From positions 868,001 to 932,000 of the forward strand of contig NC_060018.1 of NCBI RefSeq assembly GCF_021134715.1: 64,000 nucleotides of DNA. The letters run 5' to 3'. The notes under the pieces were generated by a model. That model did no database searches. It was not told the DNA's origin and worked only from the letters and a program-made list of their open reading frames with translations. Positions within the stretch are counted from its first letter, which is position 1; each line of letters starts with the position of its first letter. Positions 59,901 to 64,000 of the stretch are shown piece after piece. The stretch is from Daphnia pulex. Lineage: Eukaryota > Arthropoda > Branchiopoda > Diplostraca > Daphniidae. The position numbers were made by a program, and so were the translations under genes.

Positions 59901-62900
59901 AAAAACAAAACTTCACCCGGACGCTGAATTATTGAGCAAGCTCTTTATGGAAGATATGGCAGAGATACTGCACACACATTGGGTGGTGGTGAAATAGATC
60001 CAGCGCTCAGAAATGGTGGAATGATGTCAGAAATGCTGCAGGGCGTCCCCAACGGTATACCATGGGGAGGCTTTCACGTTGTTTGAGCTTTGATGAAATA
60101 TTACCACCTGAAAGGGACCACTTGAAATAACCTCCCGAATGATCTCCTGCCTACTTCCCGACTAGTTATGACCTTATGCGAGTTGCCATCTAAGATGCAT
60201 TGTGCCATGTCGGGCAAAGGACGGCCGCCGAAAGGGTTGGGGGGGCCGCTTCCGCTCGGCACAGTTTAGAAATTTCATGACGCCTGATGGGACAAAGTGA
60301 ATAGCCGAGTACAACCGGCCTCCCGACGACGTCTGGGCTCGGCTCAGAAATTTCTCTCCCGCAAAATCTCACGACTGAAAAGACGTGGCCCGGCTCTAGA
60401 CGCTCGCCCAGATTCCGAAACTTGGCCATCACAGCGGCTGCTGATGCTGCTGCAATTCAACCCCAAAAAACCCCTTTTCCCAGTTTTCCCCCCATTCGAG
60501 AGGCATCGTTGTCACCTTCTGTTTTATTGGTGTGACGGCCAATCTTGAAACTACCAAGTCATCCAATGATCAATGCATGTGTCAAGCTTTCTCCTTAAAA
60601 GTCCACGTAAACGTATAACCCTCTCTCTCTCTCCTGGAAAGACGACACCGGCCCCCAGACGATTGCAGTTTCACCGGTTTTGAGAGGAAAAAAATGTCGC
60701 CTCCTCTCACTTTCTCTTCAAAGTTTTCGAATCAATTCACAATGGCTGCAGATGATCCATTTTTCAGAGCCGAGCAAAACGCGCGTCCTCGTTATCATCT
60801 TTGACTTTATTTGACGTTCAAGTATGGCGGATGGCGTTTCATTTAATTAGGCTGTTAAAAAAGTTAACGTCTTCAGTAACCTATTGGACGTCTGGTATCC
60901 CACGTTCGAATCTCAAATGATTTGCCCTTTTTTTTATTTTTGGGAGGGACTAGTTCTCTAGTTTCTTTATCTTTTGATTTGAAGATCTTTGCCGCCTCGA
61001 TTTCAAGTTTCCGATTCCAATTTGAAAGACTTCCAGTACAGTTTATTAGGAAAAGAGACGAGGCTGAAGAAAATAACAAGTTGACAACGAGAAAAGTGAC
61101 TTTGAATTAAGAGGAAAAGAGTTAAAAAAGGCTGACAAGTTTCGACTTGATGTGTTAAGCTCAGTCAAAGGCATATATAATATTCAAAACTCGATCCAAT
61201 TTGTCAATTTTCCATTTTTATCTTTTGTTTTCTTTTATTCTGCACAAGTTTCTCGGACGCAAGTTTGTCCGTACTACCTTAGTTTGTTTCCAAACTCATC
61301 TTTTATTGGGGGGCACACGTGTGTCTAAAGCCTAAAACATTTCTTGCTCGAGAATCATTTCGATTTAAAATAGCAGAATTGTTATAAACAAATCAAACAA
61401 AGTCTGAAAATTCAGAAAATGGATTTTGAAGGGAAAAACAAAATCCAAAGGGTGGACGACGACAAACAGAGGGTTGTAGAGTGTATCCTTCTAAAGAATA
61501 TCCTATGCTATATAGAAGATAACTATTACGAGGTAGACTATATGAGGGAGATAGTGGTGGTGGTGGTGGCGGGTGCAACTTGCGCCATACAATTTGCGGA
61601 GCATTGTTACCCTCTCTCTCTCCCATCTCTTTTCTCTCCTATCTGTCGGCGACGCTTAGACCCGTAAAGACGCGATCGAGAGAGACACAGTGGGGCATCA
61701 TCAGTTATGCAGATCACGTGACGTTTGGCGTTGAAAATCAACACACATCCGGCTAGCTCTTTTCCTCCTCCTCCCCTTCTTCCTTTGGCGCTGCTGGAAG
61801 CAGGTCCGGCCACATCCAGCACGCGCGCCCAGAGTTATTCTTGTTTGCTCTCGTCTCTTTTTTTTTTTCAGAAGCAAAACTCTTTTTTGTGTGTGCCAAT
61901 TTCGTTCCTTCCACATCCCAAAAAAAGTCTTCGTGGAAGAATTTATCGCCTTTATAGCCACGCCGGCCAATAACCCCATCTGACAAAACGGGAGCAACCC
62001 CCAACTAACCATCAGAAATACACGACCCAACCCAAATCAAAAGCTACAGAGTAAAAAATAAAAAGACAAACAAAAGTGGGAAAGAGAAAAAGGACTTGAG
62101 AGAGTCATCGCTCTCACTTAAGGTGCAACATAGATCCTTGCTTCCGTGGCGGATGTCCTTTTAGTGAAGAAGAAGAAGAACTTAAAGGCACGGCTGTACA
62201 AGCAACAAAAGAAAAGGCAAAAGAAAGAAAACAAGAAGTAGCCACTTCGTTTCGATAACTTGCCAAACATCTTTTTTTCTTTATAAGAGATTTTATAGTG
62301 CGGGGGGAGAGTCGATACAAGTCGCCGGCCATCATTCTCAATGGCCATCACTTTCTATCTTGATTTGGACAATTTAAAAGGGCCAACGAAATGAATGGGA
62401 TTCGATTTACGGGGGGCCCTTTCGCAAAAGCCTCCAGCCCTAAATCTGACCGACGTTACTCTGGAATGTTTATACATCTCGAATTGAATCGCATCATCAT
62501 AAAACGTCGCCCAGCAACCGGCCTATAGATACAAACTACACACACACAAAGAGGGTAAAATGAAGGGCATTTCTCTCTCGGATGCTCGGACGTCGGAATA
62601 GACACGAAAGAGGATGTAAAAGTTCAATCAAGAAAAGAAATCGACATTCCCAAGAGTCGAAGCTCTCCTCTTGTTAGATGATGATGGGGGGTGAACTGCG
62701 CCACCGTTTTTGGTGGGGAGCTGCTGCTGGGCTTAATCATCACGCCCCAACACGCCGTCCGTCCCTTTTGCCCCCCTCCCCCATTCGATGCGGATGATGC
62801 GGTGTAGAGGCTATTATATAGTGATCTTATTTATGCTCCTTTTTTTCGCCCAGCATTCTATTCCCTCCGACACGGGCGTGTGTGGCGAAGAGTCTAGAGA

Positions 62901-64000
62901 CATTCATCAGAGGTTATATTGTTTGTTGGTATAATGCTGCCCGGCCTTGGCATCAGCTCCTCCGTGCCGTGGACTCGGCGCGCGGATCTTTCCCAATAGA
63001 ATTCGGCCGTCCTCCTTTCTATAATACACGGCCGCTGCTCGGTATACAATCGCAAGGAATCAACGTCCTGTTGTTGTTAGGACGGCCACAATCAACTTCC
63101 GACTCTTCTCTCGACGCTTCCTTTCGGTAACATTTTTCAAAAAAATTTTAAACACATTCTGATATTCATATAATATACCGACTGGCGGGCGCAGTTTGAC
63201 AATCGAGTCTAGCGCTGGCTTGTCCGTTGCTGCTCCTTTCCCTCCTCCTCCTCCTCGTCTGCCATCATCACTTTGCATATCATAATTTCATCAGCGAAGG
63301 TTTGTGAGCGCTCGGCAAAAGGAAAGAGAGAGAGAGAGAGAGTCAGCCGTGCTCAAAAAGGAGCGAGTGGTTTGGTTGGCTGACTGGTTCACGAACGAAA
63401 ACACAAGGGATTGCGGAACGTCCGGGATCGTCTTTTATAGCCTAAACGTAACAATCTGCCAGCGGAATACCAGATGAGACTGTCGGAGCGAAAAGGGAGA
63501 AACGAGAGACAGCAGTCGCAGTTGGAAATGAAAAGAAAAATACGCCAGTCGCTTTTGGGGTTGGGCTGCGCAGTTTGTGGACGCGACCAATTGCAGCCGT
63601 TCCACCGTTTGTTTTTTATTTGTTGGCCATCCGCACTAGAATGTCCATAAAGCCATTAGATACAACATCTCTCTCTATATATATATAACCACAACAACAC
63701 CAGTTTCTGTGTATGGAAAACGGGGATGATGACGTAATCAGATCGTGTGTGTGTCAACGAGGGGAAACGTTCAAATGATTGTCTCTCCCCCCCCCCTCTT
63801 GGCTGCTGTCAATGATTGCCTTTTTGGCCATGAAAAAAGATCTTGTTCCACTTTTGGTGGCAATTCAAAATAGAGACGCACAAACGGACCGAGGGCCGAA
63901 TAATCGAGTCGGCTAGATGTTCATTCAACAAGAGAGGCGAATCAAAATAAAGATAAGGCGGGCGCAAGGCTGCGGATATCCGCGGATATCAAATAGGGAA
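56949..64000. other. Probable intron or intergenic sequence, no gene recognised
   Basis: No exon can be supported with confidence. One plus-strand segment (58318-58437) has good splice-like ends and 40 open codons (VLQGSGQKTFSVIQCNDETI and on), but no partner exons were seen. (GGT)n occurs near 61553-61570 and a TATA-rich repeat near 63670-63690. Confidence 0.55.

Noticed and set aside
60890..60925. tRNA B-box-like GTTCGAATC
   Set aside because: No A box at the right distance and no acceptor stem complementarity.

Overview
The window looks like nuclear DNA of a small-genome arthropod, most likely a branchiopod crustacean of the Daphnia type. The reasons are compact genes with many short introns (60-120 bp in places), GT-AG splicing throughout, arthropod-style TATA plus TCAGT initiator promoters, and a decayed cluster of the Tyr/Thr-rich 'YYTTKAP' repeat family, which I associate with Daphnia. 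No bacterial, organellar or viral genes were recognised. The species call is inference.

Positions 1-27804 hold most of one plus-strand gene, the cAMP-activated Rap exchange factor Epac (RAPGEF3/4 family). I could trace 21 coding exons whose reading phases all agree. They encode two cyclic-nucleotide-binding domains, a DEP domain, the Ras exchanger motif (REM), a Ras-association domain and the CDC25-homology catalytic domain. The extreme N-terminus is missing, probably upstream of the window. Introns are very large at the 5' end (9.6 kb, 3.5 kb, 3.8 kb) and tiny at the 3' end. Exon 4 has two forms: a 244-nt form using an internal acceptor, and a 1.1-kb form with its own ATG that reads through that acceptor. 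The latter looks like an alternative promoter isoform lacking the first cAMP-binding domain.

Positions 28543-42997 form a huge near-perfect palindrome. It has two arms of about 7.14 and 7.24 kb around a spacer of about 74 bp. Each arm carries, from outside to centre, a duplicated orphan exon, a TATA/initiator promoter, a tandem cluster of broken signal-peptide plus Tyr-rich repeat pseudogenes, a 24-bp minisatellite (4 copies left, 8 right), a piggyBac-like MITE with TTAA target duplications, and a 389-bp foldback MITE. The arms are almost identical except for the repeat-number change, a 1-bp homopolymer change, scattered SNPs, and one strongly diverged patch of about 280 bp at the foldback MITE. 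Any transcript from the promoter through the centre would fold into a kilobase-scale double-stranded hairpin.

Positions 43024-43640 are a small repeat island. Positions 44531-46170 are a complete nine-exon gene for CYRI (FAM49), the Rac1-binding repressor of the WAVE complex, with the myristoylation glycine and the Rac-binding double arginine visible. From 46171 to the end I see almost no coding signal. The exception is a probable C-terminal coding exon on the minus strand at 56823-56948, whose gene I cannot name. The rest is purine/pyrimidine-rich intron or intergenic sequence with microsatellites.
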